In this document: positions 15,369 through 23,507 of the stretch, in pieces
Position numbering within the stretch: position 1 is the stretch's first letter
How the letters are laid out: every line of letters starts with the position of its first letter
NCBI GenBank assembly: GCA_964432975.1
Contig: CAYSPS010000010.1
Location: forward strand, 1 to 25,717
Source: CAYSPS01 sp964432975
GTDB lineage: Bacteria; Babelota; Babeliae; Babelales; UBA12409
Reading direction: 5' to 3'
Length of the DNA: 25,717 bases
Notes under the pieces: generated by a model
Told to the model about the DNA's origin: nothing
The model's input: the letters and a program-made list of their open reading frames with translations, nothing else
Database searches by the model: none
Made by a program: the position numbers and the translations under genes

Positions 15369-15719
15369 TCAAACATCCCGTTTTATTAACATCCCGCGCA
15401 TGACCTGGTTATGCAGCGCATAGATTTGTTCTTTTTCGGCTCGCGTACAGCCATACAGCAATTTCACTTCTACATCTTTTTTCAGCGGATCAACGGTGCA
15501 CATGAGTGCATCAAGAATTTTTGGCTGTGCAGTGCCAACCCAAATGTCAACGTCATGACCATCAATCGTTTTGGTACCAGCTAAATAACCATAATCCACG
15601 GGATACATAAAATCAGAGAATCGCGGATGTATACTTGCTCGGGGACGATCAATAACCAATGTATGATTTTCAATAAGTTCATCAAGCGCTTGCCAAAATA
15701 ATTGGTCACAGGTCTTCAT
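15369..15719 (-). CDS. inorganic pyrophosphatase-like protein, divergent short family
   Basis: 116 residues from the ATG at 15719, which has GAGG upstream; a GTG four codons earlier is less likely. The segment YPVDYGYLAGTKTIDGHDVDIWVG corresponds to the family I pyrophosphatase core, including the two tyrosines and part of the D-x-D-x-x-D metal cluster. The middle Asp is replaced: DGHDVD against DGDPVD in E. coli. A later VDPLKKDVEVK keeps two Asp residues but has Glu where E. coli has Lys104. The opening IDRPRASIHPRF and the short length match a divergent group annotated as pyrophosphatase in clostridia (recalled pattern). Activity on pyrophosphate is therefore uncertain. Confidence 0.7.
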   Translation of the reverse strand: MKTCDQLFWQALDELIENHTLVIDRPRASIHPRFSDFMYPVDYGYLAGTKTIDGHDVDIWVGTAQPKILDALMCTVDPLKKDVEVKLLYGCTRAEKEQIYALHNQVMRGMLIKRDV

Positions 15720-15770
15720 GCAAAACCTCACGCAATATTATATTCGCGTACACAATACCACAGATTTTTT

Positions 15771-15786
15771 AATCTGAGCACATAAC
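15771..15786. repeat. short inverted repeat in a gene-free stretch
   Basis: CAGATT and AATCTG pair around TTTT. The stretch 15720-15974 is otherwise A/T-rich. It includes TTGATA at 15897-15902 followed by A/T-rich hexamers that could form the promoter of the 15975 gene, though no spacing is convincing. I see no gene here. Confidence 0.3.
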
Positions 15787-15974
15787 ATGAATTCGCGATC
15801 CTTTGAATGCGGCCCACAACCTTAACTTTTTATCAAAAACATCTTTAGTTAAGCAACCTTAAAGGCACAAGCGCCACCCTGTTTAATAAAAAAATATTGA
15901 TATTTGTATTAAAATTTTATTAGTCTAAAAAAGACGAGCGGTTGTGGAAGTTTTTTAAAAGATGGGAAATTGTT

Positions 15975-16682
15975 ATGGCATGTACAAAAGCTGCATTGTT
16001 ATCTTTGAGCCTCAGCATAAGCACTTATGCCATGCCTCCAAGTGACACCTGGAGATTTTTTAGTCGCATACCGCATGGCCCCAGCGTTAACATGCTGGTA
16101 CGCAGCCTTGTACAAGAAATGACGGCATTTGATAGACAACTGCATTCGATCGTCGAATTTGATAAAATAGAACTTAACAAATTCCCATCATTAGCTTTTA
16201 TGATGAAAGTGTGCCGCCAACAACGACAACCGACAATGCCACCCGGCTCCACCATCATCAAACGAGAAGCTGCGCATATACAAGAGTGCGCACACATTGA
16301 GCAGGAAGCACGTGAAACCGCTCAGCGAATCGAAGCGCGTCGACAACAAGAAGCGGTTACCTACAAGATTAAAGCAAGAAAACTTTGCCACACCATTTCT
16401 GAATTACAAGCAGCACTTGAACGCGAAAGATTTGCTACACACGAATTACGCGCAACACGTGAACAAGAAAATCGAGAAAAACAAAAAATTATGGAAGAAA
16501 ATCAGTTATTGCGCGAACGGCTGAGTGCATTATGCGAACAACTAGAACGAACAAGCGCAGCCATGGGCCAGGCGGCACAAGAAAGTCTAACTCTAAGCCC
16601 AGATGCTACGCGCGCAAAGGAAATGACAAAGACCATAATTCTTCTAGAACGTACCATACCCATGCTTGAGGAATATGTGTAA
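15975..16682 (+). CDS. exported coiled-coil protein, function unknown
   Basis: 235 residues from the ATG at 15975 (GATGGGA upstream); the frame extends to a TTG at 15942 that would bury the signal peptide. The signal peptide is MACTKAALLSLSLSISTYAM, with cleavage expected near TYA-M. The mature protein begins with a ~70-residue segment containing SDTWRFFSRIPHGPS. A long, highly charged helix/coiled coil rich in Glu, Arg and Gln follows (about 105-205; EARETAQRIEARRQQEA, EENQLLRERLSALCEQLER). I recognise no family. The gene precedes another exported gene by 31 bases, so both are probably made together. Confidence 0.75.
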   Translation: MACTKAALLSLSLSISTYAMPPSDTWRFFSRIPHGPSVNMLVRSLVQEMTAFDRQLHSIVEFDKIELNKFPSLAFMMKVCRQQRQPTMPPGSTIIKREAAHIQECAHIEQEARETAQRIEARRQQEAVTYKIKARKLCHTISELQAALERERFATHELRATREQENREKQKIMEENQLLRERLSALCEQLERTSAAMGQAAQESLTLSPDATRAKEMTKTIILLERTIPMLEEYV

Positions 16683-16713
16683 TTTTATTTTTATAAAAAC
16701 ATGGAGATTTTTT

Positions 16714-17013
16714 ATGAAATTCACTCTATTTGCTTGGCTTCTTGCAATCGCTGCAACAGTCAACATATGTGCCAGTGACGGCCTCAAAGCAGGATTTCAA
16801 TCAGATGGGCGCGGCAAACTCATCGTTTCCTGCCAAGGTGGCAGTGCTGATGCAGGGAAAAATATCGAAATCAATGCGCCGGTGAGCAAAAAACTACGCA
16901 TGGTATACCTAGACAAGCGTTGTAAAAGTAAATATGGAGAAAATTCTCGTGCATCTATGTTTACGCTTAAAACCGATACGGCCGCATATGTCACGGTTGA
17001 AAATTTAATGTAA
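16714..17013 (+). CDS. small exported protein, function unknown
   Basis: 99 residues from the ATG at 16714, which has GGAG 7 bases upstream; the open frame reaches back to 16666, overlapping the preceding gene. The signal peptide is MKFTLFAWLLAIAATVNICA, with cleavage expected at CA-SDG. The mature ~79 residues contain Gly/Ser-rich GFQSDGRGK, SCQGGSADAGK and a basic KRCKSKYG with two cysteines, then beta-strand-like sequence (SMFTLKTDTAAYVTVENLM). This could be a small periplasmic or surface beta protein. No family recognised. It ends 5 bases before the convergent helicase gene. Confidence 0.7.
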   Translation: MKFTLFAWLLAIAATVNICASDGLKAGFQSDGRGKLIVSCQGGSADAGKNIEINAPVSKKLRMVYLDKRCKSKYGENSRASMFTLKTDTAAYVTVENLM

Positions 17014-17018
17014 TCCCA

Positions 17019-18677
17019 CTAAAAGCGCCCACGCTTACTACGCCTGCGTTCACGATTAAAGCGTCGTTCTTTTCGCTGGCCAGCGTGAGATCGTTGATCA
17101 TAATCTTTTACCACATAAATTTTATGAGGTTGATCAACAACCGGTGATGCATGCATTGCCTTTACGCATGCATGCAACCTATTTTCAGGAACTGAAATAA
17201 ATGTGCGATGATCAAGTACACGCACCTTTCGCACCTCTTGCGGCAGCAAATTGCACGTGCGATATAAATATTCGCGCATTGCATCTTCGCCCAAGCCAGC
17301 GCTTCTGCCAAGTTCCATGCAAATTTCTTGTGGCACGTGCACAATAGGTGTGCTTACTTGTTTCAGATCTTCATGCACCATATCTTTGAAGAATTTTTCT
17401 TCAAGCGCAACAAGCAAGGCGCTCCGCATTTCTTGTTCGGTAAATGACTTGATAAGTTCTTGTAACGCAACATGCACGGGCGTTAATTTGCGATTAGGCT
17501 GCTTGGCTTGTTCAATAAAATCAGACACGGCACCCATTTTGGCGTTAATAATCGCAGCAACCGGCGGAATTGTTATTTCCTGTAAAGACGTTTGCGCATT
17601 TTTTTCAAGACGTTTCACACGATACATATCATGCGGTGCTACAAAAACAATGGCTATTCCCTCTTTGCCAGCTCGCCCGGTTCTCCCTATACGATGAATA
17701 TAGCTTTCGTGTTCCTCAGGAATAGCAAAATTGATTACATGCGTCAGATCAGAAACATCAATACCACGTGCCGCAACATTGGTTGCAACCAAAATATTAA
17801 AATCTTTGTTTCGAAATCCTTTAATCACACGATTACGAACTGATTGTTTCATGTCACCGTGCAAACAATCCACCTTAAAACCGCGACTGGCTAATTGCTC
17901 GGTCACTTCACTGGTAAGTGTCTTGGTTTGACAAAAAATAATGCCATAAAAATCAGGAGCCGCCTCAATAAATCGCGCCGATGCTTCTACCCGCTTGCGC
18001 GTTGGTACAATACAAAAATATTGTTTCACCTGCGAACTAACGACACCCTTTTCTGATGCTTTGACCACAGCAACATTGCTCATATGTGACTTGATCAATT
18101 GCTTGATGCCAGACATAACCGTCGCCGAAAACAACCAAATTCGTCGATCAAGAGGTGCATGATTGAGAATAAAATCAATATCTTCTTTAAACCCCATATC
18201 AAGCATGATATCTGCTTCATCAAGAACAAGAATTTTTAGATTTTTGAGCGATAATGTTTTTCGACGCAGATGATCATTAAGCCGACCAGGCGTTCCAATA
18301 ATAATTTGCGCACCACGCCGTATGTTGTCAATTTGCCGATTTATTGGCATACCACCATAGATCGGTTCAAGTCTAATACTCGTCTGACGAGAAATATCTT
18401 TTAAGCTTTCATACGTCTGTAACACGAGTTCACGTGTAGGTGCAATAACCAGTCCCTGCGTTGCCTTGATTGATGGGTTAATTGCTTGGAGCAATGGAAT
18501 ACCGAATGCAAGCGTTTTTCCAGTCCCCGTCTGTGCTTGTGCATGAATATCACTTTGGGGATTATTCAACAAAAACGGAATAACTTTCTCTTGAATTTCA
18601 GTTGGTTTCGTAAAACCGAGTGCGGAGAGTGCCGCTTGAATTTCAGACATAAGCGGCATGCTTGCAAAAGTATTCAC
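17019..18677 (-). CDS. DEAD-box ATP-dependent RNA helicase with DbpA-type RNA-binding domain
   Basis: 552 residues from a GTG at 18677 with AGAAGGA five bases upstream; the frame also opens at a TTG at 18692 that overlaps this ribosome-binding site. All helicase motifs are present in order: Q motif (GFTKPTEIQ), I (AQTGTGKT), Ia (PTRELVLQ), Ib (TPGR), II (DEAD), III (SAT), V (ATNVAARGID) and VI (HRIGRTGRAG). A ~70-residue domain resembling the DbpA RNA-binding fold follows (CNLLPQEVRKVRVLDHRTFISVPENRL). A basic Arg-rich tail (RKERRFNRERRRSKRGRF) ends the protein. This architecture is that of DeaD/CsdA/DbpA enzymes, which act in ribosome assembly and cold-stress RNA unwinding. Which one it equals cannot be said. 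Confidence 0.95.
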   Translation of the reverse strand: MNTFASMPLMSEIQAALSALGFTKPTEIQEKVIPFLLNNPQSDIHAQAQTGTGKTLAFGIPLLQAINPSIKATQGLVIAPTRELVLQTYESLKDISRQTSIRLEPIYGGMPINRQIDNIRRGAQIIIGTPGRLNDHLRRKTLSLKNLKILVLDEADIMLDMGFKEDIDFILNHAPLDRRIWLFSATVMSGIKQLIKSHMSNVAVVKASEKGVVSSQVKQYFCIVPTRKRVEASARFIEAAPDFYGIIFCQTKTLTSEVTEQLASRGFKVDCLHGDMKQSVRNRVIKGFRNKDFNILVATNVAARGIDVSDLTHVINFAIPEEHESYIHRIGRTGRAGKEGIAIVFVAPHDMYRVKRLEKNAQTSLQEITIPPVAAIINAKMGAVSDFIEQAKQPNRKLTPVHVALQELIKSFTEQEMRSALLVALEEKFFKDMVHEDLKQVSTPIVHVPQEICMELGRSAGLGEDAMREYLYRTCNLLPQEVRKVRVLDHRTFISVPENRLHACVKAMHASPVVDQPHKIYVVKDYDQRSHAGQRKERRFNRERRRSKRGRF

Positions 18678-18758
18678 AAAATTCCTTCTCAAAGTAATTT
18701 TATTAAAGTATATCGACAGATGTAAGTGACGCTCAATGATCGGTCGAAACTCAAAAAC

Positions 18759-19667
18759 TTACGAACCATCTTGCGCAACGTTAGTGCGTAAAAATGATGC
18801 GCGCACAAAGCCGTTTGGGTGCCCTGTTGTAATTTCTGATGGCAAAAGTGCCCAGAGTGATTTTTTGTCTTTATGCTCATCAACAATAACCTGATGCCGT
18901 TCAAAAAAATCTGCCGCCTCTTTAATATCCTGTTCAGAGCTATAACGCATGGCAAATTCATCAGCACATTTTTCTTCACGCATCTTAAACAAAAGATTTG
19001 ATGCAAACGTGAGCAGCACATCGCTAACACCGCCAATGACCATACCAACAATAAGCGCAAGCAGCCCTGAAATATTCATTAATGCGCGCGCCGCTAAAAG
19101 ACCAAAAAATGCAGCAATTATTGCACTCACAAAAATGACAAATAATTTTTTATACGAAAATTTATGCACAACATGTCCAAGCTCATGTCTAAAAATAAAT
19201 CGCTGCGCACCTGGCGTGAGTGCTGCTTTAATGGCCGATAGACGTGTTTTTTGATGCTCATTTAGTTGCGGTTCAATAGATGCCGAAAACACGGCACATA
19301 CTTTCTGTGCATTTTCATCCTGATCGACAGAATGCCAGACCACTGGGTCAATAATAATTGTATCAAATGCCGCAAATGCGATTGCTTCTTGTGTATATGC
19401 GTAAAAAAGGTTCACACGCGAAGTGTCAACCTGGCAAGCATTTACGAGCGCCGCAAATTCCTGCAATTGTATACCGCTTGGAGTACATTTCAGTGATTTA
19501 ACCAATTTATACGTATTATTTCTGCCTAACCAATATGCGTATAAACCCATCAAAAATGCACAGAATACCATTCCATGCAGGCTTAATACAAAATACGGAA
19601 AAATTTGATATAAAAAAACAAGAGGTAACGAAAGGTTAACTACACCAACAAGTTGTTGCATAAACAT
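18759..19667 (-). CDS. integral-membrane M48-like zinc metallopeptidase
   Basis: 302 residues with GGAG upstream. Two N-terminal membrane segments (about 5-47) are followed by a soluble part. The zinc motif HELGH lies at 161-165 (FIFRHELGHVVH). Two more membrane helices (about 175-222) precede the third-ligand motif EKCAD (Glu232, Asp236), as in ExxAD of M48 peptidases. The layout (membrane anchors around an HExxH and an ExxAD) resembles HtpX/Ste24-type membrane quality-control proteases, but sequence outside the motifs is unlike HtpX and the N-terminal soluble region is unusual. A TATAAT at 19715-19720 on the minus strand is a likely -10. The second M48-like protein of the window is at 24667-25365. 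Confidence 0.8.
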   Translation of the reverse strand: MFMQQLVGVVNLSLPLVFLYQIFPYFVLSLHGMVFCAFLMGLYAYWLGRNNTYKLVKSLKCTPSGIQLQEFAALVNACQVDTSRVNLFYAYTQEAIAFAAFDTIIIDPVVWHSVDQDENAQKVCAVFSASIEPQLNEHQKTRLSAIKAALTPGAQRFIFRHELGHVVHKFSYKKLFVIFVSAIIAAFFGLLAARALMNISGLLALIVGMVIGGVSDVLLTFASNLLFKMREEKCADEFAMRYSSEQDIKEAADFFERHQVIVDEHKDKKSLWALLPSEITTGHPNGFVRASFLRTNVAQDGS

Positions 19668-19714
19668 ACAAATCTCCGCAACCGAATTTTCACATAAAGT
19701 TCAGGTTGCTTTAT

Positions 19715-19720
19715 ATTATA
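19715..19720 (-). promoter_or_regulatory. candidate -10 element for the membrane peptidase gene
   Basis: Perfect TATAAT on the minus strand 48 bases before the ATG at 19667. No good -35 at 17 bases. It shares the 141-base divergent gap with the promoter of the beta-lactamase-like gene. Confidence 0.35.
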
Positions 19721-19808
19721 CTCAAATTAATGCTTTAAGTCGTACACATGTTTATGTTATAAACGATATTAACAATATTGATGATAAATCGAGAAAATAA
19801 GAGATCAC

Positions 19809-20976
19809 ATGTCCATAAAAAAATTTTATCTTCTTATTATTTGTATTTTTGTTAAGAATAGCGCACAAATAACCCTCAAAAAACCTACAGATGCGGAACT
19901 TGTAAATTATATAAAAAAAGTTGCAGCTGCAACCATGCAACAATACCAAATACCTGGCATGGCAATTGCACTGTATGTACACGGCAAACCGTATCTTTTT
20001 CAGTTTGGTTTCGCCGATAAAAATAAAAAACTTCCTGTCGTTGCAACAACCATTTTTGAGATCGGCTCAATTACCAAAATTTTTACGTGTCTTTTACTTG
20101 CGCAAGAAGTTATTGATGAACGCATGCGCCTCTCCGACCCAATTGATGTATACATACCAACGTTATCACGCAATAAAAAATTACAAACAATCACACTTGA
20201 AAAGCTCGCCACACACACATCAAGCCTGCCATTAAACGCACCGCCACAAATCAAAACATCAGAAGCTTTACGCACCCATATTTTGCACTGGCAACCAGTT
20301 TCAGGTGCACCTTTGTCATGGCAATATTCAAATCACGGAATCGAATTATTGAGAATTGCGCTCGAAGAATCGCTCCATAAATCTTTTGATCAACTTGTCA
20401 TCGACCGTATTCTCATCCCACTTGGTATGTCGCCAATTGGTACTAAAATATCGAAAGATTATCAACATGATGCTGCTGTTGGCTATGATAAACCCAAGTC
20501 CCGCTTGGCACCACCCATTTCTCTGCGGCGCTGGTGCACTCCGTGTTTCAAGTACGGATATGCTCAATTTTTTAAAAGGCGCGCTTGGCTTGCCGGGCAC
20601 GCCAGCTGCCATCAAAAAAGCAATGCATCTCACGCAAACGCCATATGTATTATTAAAACCACACATCAAATATGGCTTGGGATGGCAAATTAATGATTTT
20701 AAAAGCTTTTATTCAGGAACAAATCTCAGCGTTTTTACCCGAATTCCTGCACAAAAAATAAATAAAAAAATGCGCATATTCAACCAAGATGCCGTTTTTG
20801 ATAAAACAGGAACAACCGATGGATTTCACGCATATATCGCTGTCGCTCCCAGCGAATCAACCGGCATTGTTGTTATGATAAATCACATGCTTCCCAATGG
20901 CTGGAGCGTAGTCAAAAAGCTCGGTAAAGAAATCTTAATTAAGGCACTTGCACTAAAAAAGCAGAACGTAAAATAA
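19809..20976 (+). pseudogene. class C beta-lactamase (AmpC)-family gene with a +1 frame change
   Basis: Two overlapping frames together encode one complete serine beta-lactamase/penicillin-binding-like protein. The first carries a signal peptide (MSIKKFYLLIICIFVKNSA), S87-I-T-K90 (the SxxK nucleophile) and Y173-S-N175. It then departs from homology after AAVGYDKP. The second, one base later, continues with SPAWHHPFLCGAGALRVSSTDML and contains K332-T-G334. Skipping A20496 after the proline codon CCC (20493-20495) joins them into a 388-residue protein, close to E. coli AmpC (377). All three active-site motifs survive, so this is either a recent lesion, a sequencing error or programmed frameshifting. 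Substrate could be beta-lactams, peptidoglycan peptides or esters. arfB starts 9 bases after the stop. Confidence 0.85.
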
Positions 20977-20985
20977 GGAAGAGTT

Positions 20986-21414
20986 GTGGAAAAAGATTTG
21001 CCAATCAAAAATGGCATAGTAATTCCTGGCCATGAACTTGAAATAACCACAAGCCGCTCTGGCGGCCCAGGCGGCCAGCATGTTAATAAAACGCAATCGC
21101 GCGTAACAATACGTTGGAACGCACGCACCACCCATGCGCTCAGCGATATGCAAAAAGAACGCGTTTTACAAAAATTACAGACACGCCTTACCAGCGCTGG
21201 TGATTTGCTCATGCATGACAACACATCACGCAGTCAGCAACAGAACAAAGATCTTGCATTGTTTCGCTTATCGCATGAAATTCGCAAGGCACTCCACGTA
21301 CCAAAAAAGCGCATAAAATCGCGCACCCCAAAAGCTGCACACGAAAAACGCTTGCGTACAAAATCCTATCGCAGTACCATCAAGAAAATGCGCCGAATAA
21401 GTTTTCCAGATTAA
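20986..21414 (+). CDS. arfB: ribosome-rescue peptidyl-tRNA hydrolase ArfB
   Basis: ArfB (YaeJ) enters stalled ribosomes lacking a stop codon and hydrolyses the peptidyl-tRNA. At 142 residues it matches E. coli (140). The GGQ catalytic motif lies at 29-31 (RSGGPGGQHVNKTQSRVTIRW), with no codon-recognition domain as in RF1/RF2. The C-terminal tail is strongly basic (KKRIKSRTPKAAHEKRLRTK and onward), as required to occupy the mRNA entry channel. It starts at GTG with AAGGAAGAG upstream and follows the beta-lactamase-like gene by 9 bases, with phr following by 9 bases. Confidence 0.93.
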   Translation: MEKDLPIKNGIVIPGHELEITTSRSGGPGGQHVNKTQSRVTIRWNARTTHALSDMQKERVLQKLQTRLTSAGDLLMHDNTSRSQQQNKDLALFRLSHEIRKALHVPKKRIKSRTPKAAHEKRLRTKSYRSTIKKMRRISFPD

Positions 21415-21423
21415 AAAGGTAAT

Positions 21424-22824
21424 ATGCAAAAACGCACGTACAAAACGTCAGTTTTTATTTTTCGACGAGATTTACGTTTGCATGATAATACTGGACTAAT
21501 AAAAGCCGCTACGAATTCAGACATCGTCATCCCCATTTTTAACATTGATCCGGTGCAGGTCGGACCTAGCAACAAATATCGCAGCATAGCGGCAATACAA
21601 TTCATGACTGAATCGCTCCATGATTTGGTCGCACAGCATAAAGCAAAAAACGCAAAACTTTTTGTGCTGTATGGCGATGTCATTCAGAACGTGCAAATAA
21701 TTATACAAAAGCACCACATCGACGCACTGTTTATCAACCATGACTACACACCGTTTAGCAAAAAGCGTGATGACAAACTACAAAAACTTTGCACAAAGTA
21801 TAATGTCGCGTTTCATGCCTATCATGATGAACTTTTAATTGGCAATCCTGATAACATCAAAAACAGTGCCGGAAAACCATTTACCCGCTACACGCCATTT
21901 TTTAAGCGCACACGCACCATCGCTATTGCCACGCCGCAACGTTTACCAAAAAATGCAAACTTTTATCGTGCACATCTGGTGGGACAAAAAAATCTACGCA
22001 TTCTTGAAAAAATCGTGAAAGCCAACAAATCACATCACGTGCACGGCGGCACACGAGCAGCACGCAAAATTTTACGTACGCTAAAAAATTTCAAACATTA
22101 TGATCACGATCGTAATTTTCCCGCACGTGGCATGACCACGCATCTTTCAGCGGCGCACAAATTTGGTGTTATTTCAATACGCGAAAGCTACCACGCCATC
22201 ACACAAGCGCTTGGGCAAAACACGCAACTGATTGCAGAACTGTATTGGCGTGATTTTTTCACCTATCTTGCTTATCATGCACCACACATTTTTGGCAAAC
22301 CATTTTATAAAAAATTTGGGCACCTAAGCTGGTCCCCAAATAAACACCATTTCCGGGCCTGGCGCATGGGCACGACCGGTTTTCCGATCGTTGACGCTGG
22401 CATGCGGCAGTTGAATAAAACTGGATGGATGCACAACCGCGTACGCATGATCGCCGCATCTTTTTTGGTCAAAGACTTACATATCGATTGGCGTTGGGGC
22501 GAGCGATATTTTGCAACACAACTCATCGACTACGACCCCGCCGTAAATAATGGCAACTGGCAATGGATCGCATCAACTGGCGCCGATGCACAACCGTATT
22601 TTCGAATCTTTAACCCATGGTTACAACAAAAAAAGTTTGATACCGATTGCCACTATATAAAAAAGTGGCTACCGGAGCTGCAAGAATTTCCCAACAAAAT
22701 TATTCACACATGGTACGCAGATCAACCGACAACAAAAGACTACCCAAAACCGATTGTGCATCATGAAGAAGAAGCAACAAAAAGTATTAACGCTTTTAAA
22801 AAATTGCGCTCTAAAAATTTTTAG
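21424..22824 (+). CDS. phr: deoxyribodipyrimidine photolyase (class I CPD type)
   Basis: Light-driven repair of cyclobutane pyrimidine dimers. 466 residues, close to E. coli (472). The N-terminal antenna-binding domain opens with VFIFRRDLRLHDNTGL. The C-terminal FAD domain contains ELYWRDFFTYLAYH, RAWRMGTTGFPIVDAGMRQL, TGWMHNRVRMIAASFLVKDL and the strongly conserved NGNWQWIASTGADAQPYFRIFNP, with the tryptophans expected for electron transfer. It starts at ATG after AAAAAGG, 9 bases past arfB, so it belongs to that operon. The last 14 bases overlap the convergent Nudix gene. Confidence 0.96.
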   Translation: MQKRTYKTSVFIFRRDLRLHDNTGLIKAATNSDIVIPIFNIDPVQVGPSNKYRSIAAIQFMTESLHDLVAQHKAKNAKLFVLYGDVIQNVQIIIQKHHIDALFINHDYTPFSKKRDDKLQKLCTKYNVAFHAYHDELLIGNPDNIKNSAGKPFTRYTPFFKRTRTIAIATPQRLPKNANFYRAHLVGQKNLRILEKIVKANKSHHVHGGTRAARKILRTLKNFKHYDHDRNFPARGMTTHLSAAHKFGVISIRESYHAITQALGQNTQLIAELYWRDFFTYLAYHAPHIFGKPFYKKFGHLSWSPNKHHFRAWRMGTTGFPIVDAGMRQLNKTGWMHNRVRMIAASFLVKDLHIDWRWGERYFATQLIDYDPAVNNGNWQWIASTGADAQPYFRIFNPWLQQKKFDTDCHYIKKWLPELQEFPNKIIHTWYADQPTTKDYPKPIVHHEEEATKSINAFKKLRSKNF

Positions 22825-23424
22825 ATCCCAACAATGTAAGGGTAAGCAAACGCGCTCTTTCAGTATAATCAACATTGCTTGGTTCAAAAATTGAACACCA
22901 TCGGTAAATCGTATGTTGCATCTTATCAAGTTTTAACGAATCTTCTTCTTCCATCTCACACGTAGCAAATACTAAAACTGATGGCGTATGTCCGGCAGTT
23001 CCCCATTCTGAATCGGGAAATATCAGATTATTCACACCCAAAACTACTTGTGGGGTTGCATTAATACCGAGCTCTTGCTGACACTTTCTTCGGGCAGCTT
23101 CAAAAAATGTTTCACCTTTACATAATCTGCCACCAGGAATGAAAAAAACATCTTTCGCCGGACGATTGTTTCTAAAAACAACTAAATAGCGGTTTGTTTT
23201 TGTATTTAACAAAAAAACATCGACACAGATAATGGGCATATTCTCCATGGCTTGTCGATAAAATTCTTTACTCAAATAGCCCAGAACCTTTGGACAATCG
23301 CCATAGGTGAACTGTGTTGCTTCATCACTTTGTTGAGCCTGCATCCCGCGATTAAGATCTTTGTCCATACCATACATCAGTTCTGATGTAGCTAAAAACA
23401 TAACTAAAAAGAATATTTTTTCAT
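22811..23424 (-). CDS. exported Nudix hydrolase, GDP-mannose hydrolase-like; signal peptide one base out of frame
   Basis: The Nudix region is RNNRPAKDVFFIPGGRLCKGETFFEAARRKCQQELGI. Together with the preceding KEFYRQAMENMPIICVDVFLL it resembles GDP-mannose mannosyl hydrolase (NudD/Gmm), which also departs from the standard REUxEExGU; here that part is RKCQQELGI. The domain frame stays open to a GTG at 23497, but that codon sits inside a promoter (23463-23491). The ATG at 23424, with GTGAGGG upstream, reads MKKYSF-stop as written. With one more A in its six-A run (23416-23421) it reads MKKIFFLVMFLATSELMYG and joins the domain frame. So an exported enzyme with a homopolymer error or slippage is likely. 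In-frame fallback starts are 23401, 23377 and 23368. Confidence 0.75.
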
Positions 23425-23462
23425 GAAAACCCTCACTGTATGTACGTGTTAAAAACTTTATC

Positions 23463-23491
23463 ACGATATAGTAAGAGCCCACTTCTGTCAA
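23463..23491 (-). promoter_or_regulatory. promoter of the Nudix gene
   Basis: Minus-strand TTGACA (perfect, 23486-23491), 17-base spacer, TATCGT (23463-23468, four of six). Transcription would start near 23456, ~32 bases before the ATG at 23424. It lies immediately after the rnhB stop. Confidence 0.6.
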
Positions 23492-23507
23492 CCGCACAAA
23501 AAGTATC

